64,000 bases of DNA from Pandoraea anapnoica (GTDB lineage: Bacteria > Pseudomonadota > Gammaproteobacteria > Burkholderiales > Burkholderiaceae). Numbering within the stretch: position 1 is the stretch's first letter; every line of letters starts with the position of its first letter. Shown here one piece after another: positions 1 through 9,230 of this stretch. The stretch is taken from contig NZ_CABPSP010000014.1 of assembly GCF_902459765.1 (NCBI RefSeq), positions 1 through 64,000 on the forward strand, written 5' to 3'. The notes under the pieces were generated by a model. That model ran no database searches and was not told the origin of the DNA. It saw only the letters and a list, made by a program, of their open reading frames with translations. A program made the position numbers and the translations under genes.

Positions 1-24
1 CGTCCGCTTGACCCCTTGCTCCAT
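1..24 (-). CDS. 5' end of an unidentified gene cut by the window edge
   Basis: Only the first eight codons are in the window (reading MEQGVKRT, minus strand, ATG at 24-22). A strong ribosome-binding site, AAGGAG followed by six bases, precedes the ATG, and this is why a real start is called. Nothing can be said about the product. It lies in the same orientation as the sulfurtransferase gene upstream, from which a terminator separates it. Confidence 0.5.
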
Positions 25-83
25 TTGCCTCTCCTTCAATGCATCGAAAAAGTGACAACCTATTTCAGGACGGGTCACGGCAC

Positions 84-111
84 AAAAAAAGGGCACCTCG
101 TCGGGGTGCCC
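84..111 (-). terminator. Rho-independent terminator after sseA
   Basis: A stem of GGGCACC (91-97) pairs with GGTGCCC (105-111). On the minus strand the hairpin is followed by a run of seven T (84-90). It sits 24 bases past the stop codon of the sulfurtransferase gene. Confidence 0.8.
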
Positions 112-135
112 TTTTGCACTACTGGTCTACTGAAA

Positions 136-1020
136 TCAGGGTTGTGCGCCCGTCGACACCGGACGGCGTTTGTCCGCGCACCACTCGCTCCACGAGCCGG
201 GGTAGAGGCTCGCCCCGTGCAGACCAGCCACTTCCATTGCCAGCAGATTGTGGCACGCGGTCACGCCCGAGCCGCATTGCGAGATGACGCGCTCCGGCAG
301 GCGGTCGTGGCCGATGACCTGTGTGAACTCCTCGCGAAGTGTGGCAGCGGGTTTGAAGCGACCATCCGCGCCGAGGTTGTCTTTGAAGAAGCGATTTTTT
401 GCGCCCGGAATATGGCCGCCAATCGGGTCGAGGGTTTCGTTCTCGCCGCGATAGCGGTCCGGTGCGCGGGCATCGATCACCAGACGCTCGTGCGACGTGA
501 GATTGCGCTCGATGGCGGCCGCGTCTGCCGTCGTCGCCAGTGGCTCGCCCGGCGCGAAATCGCCGGGAGGCGGCGCTTCGGGCGGTGCGGCGTCGAGCTT
601 GAATCCGGCGGCTTCCCAGGCTTGCAGGCCGCCGTCGAGTACCGCGACCGACTCATGTCCGAGCCAGCGCAGCAACCACCACAGGCGTGCGGCGTACATG
701 CCGCCCTGTGCGTCATACGCGACAACCTGCTGGCCTTTCGACAGACCGCATGCGGCGAGATGTCGGACGAGGGCGTCGCGATCGGGCAGCGGGTGACGGC
801 CGTTCTTGCCGTTCGTCTTGCCGGAGAGATCACGTTCGAGATGCGCGTAGAACGCGCCGAAGATGTGGCCCTGAACGTAGGCTTCCTCGCCGGCCTTGGG
901 GTTGGCGAGATCGAAACGGCAATCGAAGATGACCACCGGGGCGCCGCCACCGGCGGCGGTTTGCATCAGCGCATCGAGATTTTGCGGACTGATGAGCGTG
1001 GTGAAATGCGTATGAATCAT
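136..1020 (-). CDS. sseA: 3-mercaptopyruvate sulfurtransferase (tandem rhodanese)
   Basis: Product of 294 residues, the normal length of a two-domain rhodanese. Enzymes of this family move sulfur from 3-mercaptopyruvate or thiosulfate to a thiophilic acceptor in the cytoplasm. The N-terminal rhodanese domain (about 1-140) is structural. The C-terminal domain (about 155-290) carries the catalytic Cys249 in the loop CGSGVT. That loop is the form typical of mercaptopyruvate sulfurtransferases, whereas thiosulfate-specific rhodaneses carry CRKGVT-like loops. The domain boundary and 'GGHIPGAKN' match the family. The substrate choice rests only on this loop. The gene is monocistronic with its own terminator. 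Confidence 0.88.
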   Translation of the reverse strand: MIHTHFTTLISPQNLDALMQTAAGGGAPVVIFDCRFDLANPKAGEEAYVQGHIFGAFYAHLERDLSGKTNGKNGRHPLPDRDALVRHLAACGLSKGQQVVAYDAQGGMYAARLWWLLRWLGHESVAVLDGGLQAWEAAGFKLDAAPPEAPPPGDFAPGEPLATTADAAAIERNLTSHERLVIDARAPDRYRGENETLDPIGGHIPGAKNRFFKDNLGADGRFKPAATLREEFTQVIGHDRLPERVISQCGSGVTACHNLLAMEVAGLHGASLYPGSWSEWCADKRRPVSTGAQP

Positions 1021-1062
1021 GGCGTCTCCGCAGACGGGCGTGGGGGATTCGTTCGGCGGCGA

Positions 1063-1992
1063 TCAGGCGGAGGGGGAAGGCCGACGAAGTGCGGTCATGC
1101 CGCTCGCTACGATGAGCAGCATGCCGATCCAGCCGGCCAGTGCAGGCCAGTCGCCCCAGACAAGCATGCTGATCAGTGTAGCGAAGATTACGCCCGAATA
1201 TTGGAGATTCGCAGTGACGAGCGTATTGCCCAGACTGAACGCCCGGGTGAGCGCCGTCTGCGCAATCAGTGCGGCGATCCCGACGCCCAGCATCAGGCCG
1301 GCGCCGCGCCAGGTCATCGGGTGCAGGCCTTCGATGGCAACCCAGGCCAGACCGAGCAGCACGCCGCCCGCCGAGAAATAGAAGACGATGCGCCAGTCGG
1401 GTTCGCCCGCTGCGCCCAACTCTTTGACCTGCATGTATGCGACGGCCGAGAACACGCCCGAGACGACGCCTGCGACACCGGCAACCCAGGCCTGACTGTC
1501 GATAGTCGGCTGCAACAGGAGCGCCACGCCGACGAAACCGGCGAAGATCGCCGCCACAAGCCTGAAATCGGTGCGCAGGCTACCGCGCATTGCCGCCGTC
1601 CCCATCACGATCAACGAAATCCAGATCGGCGACATGTAGTTGAGCGTCATTGCCGTGGAGAGCGGCAATTGCGTGAGCGAAAAGAACCAGAGGCCGAGGG
1701 AAATGACGCCAGCCGTGCTGCGTTTGACGTGCGATCCGAGATGGCGAGTACGAATGGACTGGCCGCGCATACGCGCCAGCCCCAGAAGGACGATCACGCC
1801 GATAAGGCTGCGGTAGAGAACGATTTCGCCGGTGTTGTATTCGTTTGCCGCCAGTTTGATGAAGAGCCCCATCAACGTGAACATGAAGGCGGAGACCAAC
1901 ATCCAGAGCGATTGCATGGCGAATTGTGGCCGATAACGGCGAAGAGACGAACGAGCGCGTTTTGTGCTGAACGCAGGCGACTCGTGCAGCAC
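1063..1992 (-). CDS. EamA/DMT-family inner-membrane permease
   Basis: Drug/metabolite-transporter family protein with two EamA repeats and about ten hydrophobic segments; the first begins at 'SLWMLVSAFMFTLMG'. Members export amino acids, metabolites or drugs, and the substrate cannot be read from sequence. The coordinates use the most upstream start (GTG at 1992, 309 aa). The ATG at 1917, giving 284 aa that begin MQSLWML directly at the first membrane segment, is at least as likely, because neither start has a convincing ribosome-binding site and the extra 25 residues are basic and family-atypical. The next minus-strand gene upstream is separated from it by a terminator. Confidence 0.82.
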   Translation of the reverse strand: MLHESPAFSTKRARSSLRRYRPQFAMQSLWMLVSAFMFTLMGLFIKLAANEYNTGEIVLYRSLIGVIVLLGLARMRGQSIRTRHLGSHVKRSTAGVISLGLWFFSLTQLPLSTAMTLNYMSPIWISLIVMGTAAMRGSLRTDFRLVAAIFAGFVGVALLLQPTIDSQAWVAGVAGVVSGVFSAVAYMQVKELGAAGEPDWRIVFYFSAGGVLLGLAWVAIEGLHPMTWRGAGLMLGVGIAALIAQTALTRAFSLGNTLVTANLQYSGVIFATLISMLVWGDWPALAGWIGMLLIVASGMTALRRPSPSA

Positions 1993-2042
1993 AAACGATC
2001 AGTGCACGGTCATATCGAAAGCATGGCGTCGATTCTAACGAA

Positions 2043-2067
2043 AACGGCGGGCACATGGCCCGCCGTT
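2043..2067 (-). terminator. Terminator after the Rieske oxygenase gene
   Basis: A ten-base-pair stem, AACGGCGGGC (2043-2052) with GCCCGCCGTT (2058-2067), has a five-base loop. On the minus strand it is followed by TTTTCGTT, a modest U-tract. The plus side also has six T at 2073-2078, so it may work in both directions. Confidence 0.5.
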
Positions 2068-2196
2068 CAGCGTTTTTTCGGCAAATATTTAATTCAGTCT
2101 CGCCGTTATCACATGGCGTCCGCGAGGCCGATCTGACAAGACTTCCGTCAGATGGCTTTGCGTTCTCATGCGGTGAGATTTCTGGGCTGGGAAAGC

Positions 2197-3312
2197 TTAG
2201 AAATCCCCCATCTGCCGACGCAGGAACTCGTGGAAGTGTTGCATGCCGTCTTCCATCGGGCTTTGATATGGGCCCACTTCCGAGGCGCCACGCTGGAACA
2301 GGGCACGACGCCCGGCGTCCATGCGTTCGGCGATCTCGTCGTCTTCGCGCGCCGTTTCCATATAGGCGGCACGCTCTGCCTCGATGAATTCGCGTTCGAA
2401 GAGCGCGATTTCCTCGGGGTAATAGAACTCGACGATATTCGTCGTTTTCTGCGGTCCGTGCGGAATCAGCCACGACACCACGAGCACGTGTGGGTACCAC
2501 TCGATCATGAGATGCGGGTAGTACACCATCCAGATCGCACCGAAGTCCGGCGGCACGCCTTCCCGATAACGCAGCAGCACGTCGTGCCACTGACGGTAGA
2601 TGGGGCTGCCGGGTTTTGCGAGACCTTCATGCACGCCAACTGTCTGGACGCTATACCAGTCACCGAACTCCCAGCTCAGGTCTTCGCACGAAACGAAGCT
2701 GCCCAGGCCGGGATGGAACGGTACGACGTGATAGTCCTCGAGATAAACCTCGATGAACGTCTTCCAGTTGTAGTTACATTCGTGCACTTCGACGTGATCG
2801 AACATGAAGTTCGAGAAGTCGAGATGGTGCTTTACGCCCAGTCGTGCGAGATCGGCCTGCACATCGCGGCCTTCTGCTTCGAACAGCAGCCCGTTCCAGC
2901 GTTGCAGCGGGAACTTGCCGAGGTTCAGACAGGGCTTCTCCGGGAAATGCGGCGCGCCGAGCAGTTCGCCCTTTGTGTCGTAAGTCCAACGGTGAAGCGG
3001 GCAAACGATATTGGGCGTGTTCCCACGCCCATTGAGCATAACCGCCTGACGATGACGGCAGACGTTCGAGAGCAATTCGATGCCGTTCTGCTCGCCCGCA
3101 CCATTGCGGACCAGCATGCGACCTTCCTGCTCTGCCGGAAGGGCGAAATAATCGCCGACTTCCGGGACCATCAATTCGTGGCCCACATAGCGGGGGCCGT
3201 GCTTAAACAGGACTTCACGCTCGCGGGCGAGGAGCGCCTCGTCGAAATACGTGTAGACCGGCAGTTGGCTTGAGGCCGGTTTTAGTTGCAAAGCGCTGCT
3301 TAGATTGGACAT
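2197..3312 (-). CDS. Rieske non-heme iron oxygenase, alpha subunit
   Basis: Aromatic-ring-hydroxylating-type oxygenase of 371 residues. Counting from the GTG two codons upstream, the Rieske [2Fe-2S] ligands are Cys87-x-His89 and Cys106-x2-His109. The C-terminal catalytic domain has the mononuclear iron histidines His197 and His202 in 'EDYHVVPFHPGL'. Rieske oxygenases insert oxygen using electrons from a separate ferredoxin or reductase, and no partner gene is adjacent. The substrate is unknown; related stand-alone proteins act on quaternary amines, sterols or aromatic acids. The ATG at 3312 is chosen because GGGAG lies five bases upstream; a GTG at 3318 is the alternative. The gene is monocistronic, with a terminator downstream. 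Confidence 0.85.
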   Translation of the reverse strand: MSNLSSALQLKPASSQLPVYTYFDEALLAREREVLFKHGPRYVGHELMVPEVGDYFALPAEQEGRMLVRNGAGEQNGIELLSNVCRHRQAVMLNGRGNTPNIVCPLHRWTYDTKGELLGAPHFPEKPCLNLGKFPLQRWNGLLFEAEGRDVQADLARLGVKHHLDFSNFMFDHVEVHECNYNWKTFIEVYLEDYHVVPFHPGLGSFVSCEDLSWEFGDWYSVQTVGVHEGLAKPGSPIYRQWHDVLLRYREGVPPDFGAIWMVYYPHLMIEWYPHVLVVSWLIPHGPQKTTNIVEFYYPEEIALFEREFIEAERAAYMETAREDDEIAERMDAGRRALFQRGASEVGPYQSPMEDGMQHFHEFLRRQMGDF

Positions 3313-3539
3313 TCCCACTCCCGACTAGCATGAAAGCAGTGAACAACCCAACCATCGAAAAATCGATTTAGGGAACCGACGATTATACCCGGTCTAAGCA
3401 TCCGGGGGGTGCTAAGTCCATGATTTACGTTAAATAATGTCCGAAAAAAGTCATCCGGACCCGATTTCAGGCAATTTACGCTCTGCGAGCTAATGCGCTT
3501 TTGCCGTAAAATGGAACATTCGACCCGAATTTTGCGTTT

Positions 3540-3812
3540 ATGGCCAAGACTGCAAAGTCGCAAGACGCGGCGCCCGAGGTGCCGCAAGACCTGCCCGAGA
3601 CCTATGAGGCTGCGCTGGCTGAGCTCGAACAGCTCGTCGGACGCATGGAGGGCGGTGAGCTGGGACTGGAAGAATCGTTGGGCGCGTATCGGCGCGGCGC
3701 CGTTCTGGTGAAATATTGCCAGGGTCTGCTCGAGAAGGTCGAGCAGCAGGTGAAGGTGCTCGAAGGCGAGACGCTCAAGCCGCTCGAAGCGTCGTCGCGC
3801 GACGAGTTCTAA
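3540..3812 (+). CDS. xseB: Exodeoxyribonuclease VII small subunit
   Basis: Product of 90 residues. The core 'ETYEAALAELEQLVGRMEGGELGLEESLGAYRRGAVLVKYCQ' region is the family signature, a two-helix hairpin that binds the large subunit XseA. The complex degrades single-stranded DNA to oligonucleotides. It is the first gene of the conserved xseB-ispA-dxs series seen across proteobacteria. xseA is not in this window, as is usual. The N-terminal 14 residues and the C-terminal tail are variable. Confidence 0.95.
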   Translation: MAKTAKSQDAAPEVPQDLPETYEAALAELEQLVGRMEGGELGLEESLGAYRRGAVLVKYCQGLLEKVEQQVKVLEGETLKPLEASSRDEF

Positions 3813-3934
3813 GTCGCCTGAGCGGCCAATCCGAATTACGGCAAGACGACCCACGACCCAAGGCGTCCCCCAGCAAGACACCGGGGCGCTTCAATAACAA
3901 GCACGGCCCGACGGGCACGTGCAGGACGAAGACG

Positions 3935-4831
3935 ATGGCGGATCAGAATATCAAGGCCTGGATGCAGGCAGTACAGGCTCGTGTGGAACAGGCGCTCGAC
4001 GCTGCGCTGCCCAAGGCAGCCGATGGTGGCTCGGCGCGACTCAACGAATCGATGCGTTACGCCGTGCTCGGCGGCGGCAAGCGGGTGCGCCCGCTGCTGT
4101 GCTTCGCTGCAGGCGAGGTGACGCAAGCCAGCGAGACGGCCCTCGACCGCGCGGCTTGCGCCGTCGAAATGATTCATGCGTATTCGCTGGTGCACGACGA
4201 TCTGCCGTGCATGGACGATGACGACCTGCGCCGTGGCAAGCCGACGGTGCACGTGCAGTACGACGAAGCGACCGGCCTGCTCGCCGGCGACGGTCTGCAG
4301 ACGCAGGCCTTCGCGCTGTTGGGCGAGGCGACGGGCGATCTGAGCGCGGCGCAGTCGCTCGCGCTGGTGCGCGAACTGGCGCTGGCCTCGGGCGCGCTCG
4401 GCATGGCCGGCGGTCAGGCCATCGATCTGGAAAGCGTGGGCATCAAGCTTACGCAGTCGCAACTGGAAAACATGCATCGCCTGAAGACGGGCGCATTGCT
4501 GCGTGCTTCGCTGCGTATGGGCGCTATTTGTGGTCGCGCGCTGTCGGACGACGAAACGGTCGCGCTCGACGCCTACGCGGCAGCCGTCGGACTGGCTTTC
4601 CAGGTGGTGGACGACATTCTCGACACGACGGCCGATTCGGCCACGCTGGGCAAGACCGCAGGCAAGGACGCCGCCAACGACAAGCCGACCTACGTGTCGC
4701 TGATGGGCCTCGACGGCGCACGCGACTACGCGGAAAAGCTGCGTGCCGATGCGCATGCAGCAAGCGCGTCGCTGGGTAACGCGGATCGTCTGCGTGCACT
4801 GGCCGATTACGTCGTCGATCGCATTAATTAA
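3935..4831 (+). CDS. ispA: Farnesyl diphosphate synthase (short-chain trans-prenyltransferase)
   Basis: Condenses isopentenyl diphosphate with dimethylallyl and geranyl diphosphate to give farnesyl diphosphate, the precursor of quinones and undecaprenyl carriers. The 298 residues match the family. The first aspartate-rich motif is at 88-94 (DDLPCMD) and the second at 226-230 (DDILD). 'GGGKRVRP' at 47-53 is the diphosphate-binding loop. The ATG at 3935 follows AGGACGAAGACG. The frame is open further upstream to 3716, but that part overlaps xseB and is not family-like. It lies 122 bases after xseB and 247 bases before dxs, all co-directional. Confidence 0.95.
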   Translation: MADQNIKAWMQAVQARVEQALDAALPKAADGGSARLNESMRYAVLGGGKRVRPLLCFAAGEVTQASETALDRAACAVEMIHAYSLVHDDLPCMDDDDLRRGKPTVHVQYDEATGLLAGDGLQTQAFALLGEATGDLSAAQSLALVRELALASGALGMAGGQAIDLESVGIKLTQSQLENMHRLKTGALLRASLRMGAICGRALSDDETVALDAYAAAVGLAFQVVDDILDTTADSATLGKTAGKDAANDKPTYVSLMGLDGARDYAEKLRADAHAASASLGNADRLRALADYVVDRIN

Positions 4832-5078
4832 CCGACGTAGATTAGATGTAAGCCGACGATTCGTGGCGAAAGTCACATTGCGACGCATCATCGGCAAATG
4901 AGTATTCTGAGCAGTTCCTGGGGCGCGGGCCAATGCGTACGAGGGCCTGCAGGCAGTAGCGATAAGCAAGGGGCAAGGAGGGTCGACGCGTTTCTCCCCA
5001 CAGAACGCATCGGCAGGAGATCGGGAACAACTCACAGGGGGAGTTGCCCGGTAAAGAACGCCTATATATGGAACGACG

Positions 5079-6995
5079 ATGTACGAACTTCTAAATACTA
5101 TCGATGACCCGGCCGATTTGCGGCGTCTGGAGCGTCGCCAACTCGCGCCGCTGGCCGAAGAGCTGCGGGCTTTCGTGCTTGAGAGTGTGTCGCGTACTGG
5201 CGGCCACCTGTCGTCCAACCTCGGCACGGTCGAGTTGACGATTGCGCTGCACTACGTCTTCAACACGCCGGAAGATCGCATTGTCTGGGACGTGGGCCAC
5301 CAGAGCTATCCGCATAAGATTCTCACGGGTCGTCGCGAACAGATGGGTTCCCTGCGTCAGCTCGGCGGCATCTCGGGTTTCCCGAAGCGCGACGAATCAC
5401 CGTACGACACGTTCGGCACGGCGCATTCGAGCACGTCGATCTCGGCGGCGCTCGGCATGGCGCTCGGCGCACGCACGAAGGGTGAGAACCGCTTCGGCAT
5501 CGCCGTGATCGGCGACGGTTCGATGACGGCCGGTATGGCGTTCGAGGCGATGAACAACGCGGGCGTGCATGAAGACGTGCCGCTGCTGGTCATCCTCAAC
5601 GACAACGACATGTCGATCTCGCCGCCGGTCGGCGCGCTCAACCGCTATCTGGCTCGCCTGATGTCGGGCCGTTTCTATGCGGCCGCGAAGAAGGGCGTGG
5701 AGAGGGTGCTGAGCGTGGCACCCCCGGTGCTGGAGCTGGCGCGCAAGTTCGAAGAGCATGCCAAGGGCATGGTCGTACCGGCCACGATGTTCGAAGAATT
5801 CGGCTTCAACTACATCGGCCCGATCGACGGTCACGACCTCGACTCGCTGATTCCGACGCTCGAGAACATCAAGAATCTGAAGGGCCCGCAGTTCCTGCAC
5901 GTCGTCACGCGCAAGGGCTATGGCTACAAGCTCGCGGAAGCCGACCCGGTGCTCTATCACGGTCCGGGTAAGTTCAACCCGGCCGAAGGTATCAAGCCGA
6001 GCACGAGCAGCAAGAAGACGTACACGCAAGTGTTCGGCGACTGGTTGTGCGATATCGCGGCGGTGGACAAGCGCATTGTGGGCATTACGCCGGCCATGCG
6101 CGAGGGCTCCGGCCTCGTCGAGTTCGAGAAGCGTTTCCCGGATCGTTACTACGACGTGGGCATCGCCGAGCAGCATGCGGTGACGTTTGCTGGCGGCATG
6201 GCGACCGAAGGTCTGAAGCCGATCGTCGCGATCTACTCGACGTTCCTGCAACGTGGTTACGATCAACTGATTCACGACGTCGCGCTGCAGAACCTGCCAG
6301 TCGTGTTCGCACTGGACCGCTCGGGCCTCGTGGGTGCCGACGGTGCGACCCACGCCGGTGCGTACGACATTCCGTTCATGCGCTGCATTCCGAACATGGT
6401 CGTGATGGCGCCGTCGGACGAGAACGAATGCCGCCAGATGCTGTACACCGGTGTGCAGATCGACGGTCCGTCGGCGGTGCGTTATCCGCGTGGCGCAGGC
6501 ACGGGGGCGGTGATCGAGCAGACGATGACGGCGCTGCCGATCGGCAAGGGCGTGGTGCGTCGCGAGAGTCAGGCGGAAACCGGACGTCGCGTCGCCATTC
6601 TCGCTTTCGGTAGCATGGTTGCCCCGTCGCTTGCAGCGGCGGAGCAACTCGACGCGACCGTGGCCGACATGCGCTTTGTCAAGCCGATCGACGACGAACT
6701 GATCGCACGACTGGCGCAATCGCACGATTACCTCGTGACGGTCGAAGAGGGCAGCATCATGGGCGGCGCGGGCTCGGCAGTGGCCGAATCCCTGTTGGCC
6801 AGCGGGGGTAATCGACCCGTACTACAATTGGGCCTGCCCGATCGCTTCATCGATCATGGCGACCCGGCATTGTTGCTGTCCGGTGTGGGGCTCGACGCCG
6901 CAGGTATCGCCAAGTCGATCTGCGAGCGCTTCGATCTTCCGTCGGCAGAGGCCACTCAGACAACCGGCAAGACCGCGGCAAAGCTCGTCGCCTGA
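5079..6995 (+). CDS. dxs: 1-deoxy-D-xylulose-5-phosphate synthase
   Basis: First enzyme of the methylerythritol phosphate route. It is thiamine-diphosphate dependent and joins pyruvate and glyceraldehyde 3-phosphate. The 638 residues are full length. Visible motifs are the substrate/cofactor histidine in '[14 protein letters not shown]', the thiamine-diphosphate motif 'GDGSMTAG...NDNDMS', the catalytic glutamate in '[15 protein letters not shown]', and a transketolase C-terminal domain from about residue 490. It sits downstream of ispA, so early and late prenyl steps are grouped. A strong terminator follows. The 247-base leader holds a short CAACTC/GAGTTG hairpin but no riboswitch I can recognise. 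Confidence 0.97.
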   Translation: MYELLNTIDDPADLRRLERRQLAPLAEELRAFVLESVSRTGGHLSSNLGTVELTIALHYVFNTPEDRIVWDVGHQSYPHKILTGRREQMGSLRQLGGISGFPKRDESPYDTFGTAHSSTSISAALGMALGARTKGENRFGIAVIGDGSMTAGMAFEAMNNAGVHEDVPLLVILNDNDMSISPPVGALNRYLARLMSGRFYAAAKKGVERVLSVAPPVLELARKFEEHAKGMVVPATMFEEFGFNYIGPIDGHDLDSLIPTLENIKNLKGPQFLHVVTRKGYGYKLAEADPVLYHGPGKFNPAEGIKPSTSSKKTYTQVFGDWLCDIAAVDKRIVGITPAMREGSGLVEFEKRFPDRYYDVGIAEQHAVTFAGGMATEGLKPIVAIYSTFLQRGYDQLIHDVALQNLPVVFALDRSGLVGADGATHAGAYDIPFMRCIPNMVVMAPSDENECRQMLYTGVQIDGPSAVRYPRGAGTGAVIEQTMTALPIGKGVVRRESQAETGRRVAILAFGSMVAPSLAAAEQLDATVADMRFVKPIDDELIARLAQSHDYLVTVEEGSIMGGAGSAVAESLLASGGNRPVLQLGLPDRFIDHGDPALLLSGVGLDAAGIAKSICERFDLPSAEATQTTGKTAAKLVA

Positions 6996-7020
6996 CTTGT
7001 CCGGTAGTCTCGAGTCTCCG

Positions 7021-7053
7021 AACGATCCGGCCCAAGCGCCGGATCGTTTCGTT
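7021..7053 (+). terminator. Terminator after dxs
   Basis: A ten-base-pair perfect stem, AACGATCCGG (7021-7030) with CCGGATCGTT (7039-7048), is followed by TCGTTTTG. It lies 25 bases after the dxs stop. Confidence 0.8.
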
Positions 7054-7195
7054 TTGAAAGACGCATTCCCCATCCCGTGCCGGGGTTCTCCGGCACGTTC
7101 CCGACGCCACTCGGCAGAGGCTCGCGAGCCGTGTGTCGGATACGTTTGCCCATTGCCTCCCCCCCAGTCGGCTTGCCGGCAAAGAAGGAAATTAG

Positions 7196-8005
7196 ATGAA
7201 CCAGATGAACCCCGCTTTCGTCATGCCGGATGTGCAGAGCACCGTCGATACCCGGCAGATTCCGATTCAGCGTGTTGGTGTGCGCGGTGTGCGTCATCCG
7301 TTGTCAGTGCGTCTGGCCGACGGCGACGTGCAGGCCACCATCGGCCTGTTCAATCTCGACGTGCATTTGCCTGCCGACCAGAAGGGCACGCACATGTCGC
7401 GTTTCGTCGCCTTGCTCGAAGCGAACCGCGAGCCGATGAACGTTGCGGGCTTCCGCGCGATGCTCGCCAGCATGCTCGATAAGCTCGAAGCCGAAGCTGG
7501 CCGCATTGAAGTCACGTTCCCGTACTTCATCAACAAGACGGCACCGGTCTCGGGCGTGCAGAGCCTGATGGACTACGAAGTCACGTTGACCGGCGACGTG
7601 CGCAAGGGCGAGACGCGCGTGTGGCTCAAGGTGCTCGTGCCGGTCACGAGCCTGTGCCCGTGCTCGAAGAAGATCTCGCAATATGGTGCGCACAATCAGC
7701 GCTCGCACATCACCATCGACGCGGAGATCGCAGGCGATATCGCGGTTGAAGAACTGGTGCGGATGGCGGAAGAGGAGGCGTCGTGCGAGTTGTGGGGGCT
7801 GCTCAAGCGCCCGGACGAGAAGTACGTGACCGAGCGTGCCTATGAGAATCCGAAGTTCGTGGAGGATCTGGTGCGTGACGTGGCGACGCGTCTGAACAAC
7901 GAGCCGCGCGTCGCGGCGTATGTGCTTCAGGCCGAGAACTTCGAATCGATTCACAATCACAGCGCTTACGCCGTAATCGAGCGCGATAAGCGCGTGGCGG
8001 CGTGA
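7196..8005 (+). CDS. folE2: GTP cyclohydrolase I type B
   Basis: Converts GTP to 7,8-dihydroneopterin triphosphate for folate (and queuosine) synthesis. This is the COG1469 family, which is unrelated in sequence to FolE but has the same tunnel fold and uses a metal other than zinc. The 269 residues are normal. The signature 'SLCPCSK...YGAHNQRSH' lies at 152-171 with metal/catalytic Cys and His, and '[13 protein letters not shown]' and '[13 protein letters not shown]' follow. The ATG at 7196 has AAGGAA six bases upstream, favouring it over the Met three codons later. FolE2 is Zur-regulated in some bacteria that also carry FolE, but I see no obvious Zur box here. It is a single gene between two terminators. 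Confidence 0.95.
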   Translation: MNQMNPAFVMPDVQSTVDTRQIPIQRVGVRGVRHPLSVRLADGDVQATIGLFNLDVHLPADQKGTHMSRFVALLEANREPMNVAGFRAMLASMLDKLEAEAGRIEVTFPYFINKTAPVSGVQSLMDYEVTLTGDVRKGETRVWLKVLVPVTSLCPCSKKISQYGAHNQRSHITIDAEIAGDIAVEELVRMAEEEASCELWGLLKRPDEKYVTERAYENPKFVEDLVRDVATRLNNEPRVAAYVLQAENFESIHNHSAYAVIERDKRVAA

Positions 8006-8030
8006 TCGTCCGAGACTTTCGTCAGACGTA

Positions 8031-8058
8031 AAAAAACCGCTCCTCCGAGCGGTTTTTT
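8031..8058. terminator. Bidirectional terminator between folE2 and tsaD
   Basis: A perfect twelve-base-pair stem, AAAAAACCGCTC with GAGCGGTTTTTT, has a four-base loop CTCC (8043-8046). Six A precede and six T follow, so it can serve the convergent genes on both strands. Confidence 0.9.
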
Positions 8059-8108
8059 CTTGGACGTTCGTCGAAGGATGTGCGGATCGTCAAGCCATCG
8101 ACGTCGCG

Positions 8109-9140
8109 TCAAACAGTTCGCACGATATCGGCCAGATCCCAGCGCGGGCGCACTGTGTAGGCGTATTCGCTATCCGCTTCGTCCGGCCAGTGCTTGAGGC
8201 GCATCGCGCCCGCAAAGGCGATCATGGCGCCGTTATCGGTGCAGAACGCGAGGTCGGGGTAATGCACGCGGTAGCCACGGCGGCGCGCTGCTTCGTTCAG
8301 CCCGGCCCGCAGTTGCGCGTTGGCACCCACGCCACCGGCGACGACCAGCGTCTTCATGCCGGTTTGCTTCAGGGCGGCCATCGACTTGGCGACGAGGACG
8401 TCGACAATCGCGTCGACGAAGCCACGCGCGAGGTCGGCTTTCTCCTGCTCGCAGACGTTGCCGCCGAGATTGCGGACCTGCGTGAGCACCGCCGTTTTCA
8501 GGCCGCTGAAGCTGAAATCCAGATTGCCGGAGTGCTTCATCGGGCGTGGCAGGTCGAAGCGTCCCGGTGTGCCGAAGTCGGCCAGACGCGAGACGGCAGG
8601 GCCGCCCGGGTAGCCGAGTCCGAGCAGTTTGGCCGTCTTGTCGAAGGCTTCGCCGGCCGCATCGTCGAGCGTTTCGCCGAGCATGGCGTACTGTCCGAAC
8701 GCGCGGACTTCCATTAACTGCGTGTGGCCGCCGGAAACCAGCAGGGCGACGAAGGGGAAGTCGGGCGCGTCCGGCGCGAGCAGCGGCGACAGCAAGTGGC
8801 CTTCGAGGTGGTGCACGCCGACGACCGGGCGGTCGAGTGCGAACGCAAGGGCGTTGGCGACGCTTGCGCCCACCAGCAGCGCGCCTGCGAGACCGGGGCC
8901 TTGCGTGTAGGCGATGGCGTCGACGGCGCTCAGCGGCTTGCCAGCTTGAGCGAGCACCTCTTCGGCTAGTGGCAGGGCGCGACGAATGTGGTCGCGCGAC
9001 GCCAGTTCGGGCACCACGCCACCGTACTCGCGATGCATTGCAATCTGCGAATGCAGCGCGTGCGAGAGCAGCCCGACCTCAGTGTCGTAGAGGGCGAGCC
9101 CGGTTTCGTCGCAGGAGCTTTCAATGCCTAGAACCAGCAT
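8109..9140 (-). CDS. tsaD: tRNA N6-adenosine threonylcarbamoyltransferase TsaD
   Basis: Transfers the threonylcarbamoyl group to A37 of tRNAs reading ANN codons, working with TsaB and TsaE (not in this window). The 343 residues match the family (Kae1/Qri7/YgjD, ASKHA fold). Metal ligands are His111 and His115 in 'HHLEGH', with '[12 protein letters not shown]' near the C-terminus supplying the last Asp. '[10 protein letters not shown]' at the N-terminus is diagnostic. The frame is open upstream to 9521, but ATG 9140 is the family start. It is divergent from the flavoprotein gene, 90 bases apart. Confidence 0.97.
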   Translation of the reverse strand: MLVLGIESSCDETGLALYDTEVGLLSHALHSQIAMHREYGGVVPELASRDHIRRALPLAEEVLAQAGKPLSAVDAIAYTQGPGLAGALLVGASVANALAFALDRPVVGVHHLEGHLLSPLLAPDAPDFPFVALLVSGGHTQLMEVRAFGQYAMLGETLDDAAGEAFDKTAKLLGLGYPGGPAVSRLADFGTPGRFDLPRPMKHSGNLDFSFSGLKTAVLTQVRNLGGNVCEQEKADLARGFVDAIVDVLVAKSMAALKQTGMKTLVVAGGVGANAQLRAGLNEAARRRGYRVHYPDLAFCTDNGAMIAFAGAMRLKHWPDEADSEYAYTVRPRWDLADIVRTV

Positions 9141-9187
9141 GGCGGATGGGGATGCGCGCAGCGTCAACTTTAATGGGGAACCCAGAA

Positions 9188-9223
9188 GTATACCAGTCGA
9201 CCCCGTCGGCTGCCGGTTACAAT
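9188..9223. promoter_or_regulatory. Divergent promoter region for tsaD and the flavoprotein gene
   Basis: A minus-strand TATACT (9193-9188) sits about 48 bases before the tsaD ATG, and a plus-strand TACAAT (9218-9223) sits 7 bases before ATG 9231. Both look like -10 boxes; neither has a good -35. If the TACAAT is real, the plus-strand message starts almost at the ATG and is leaderless. Confidence 0.35.
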
Positions 9224-9230
9224 GCGCGCC

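Noticed and set aside
16-2136. A 706-residue plus-strand open frame
   Set aside because: It is antisense to sseA and the EamA gene, whose motifs are clear. The frame is open only because of strong third-position GC bias, and the protein has no family features.
4832-5078. Riboswitch in the dxs leader
   Set aside because: Only a short CAACTC/GAGTTG hairpin is present; no thiamine-diphosphate riboswitch core sequences are seen.
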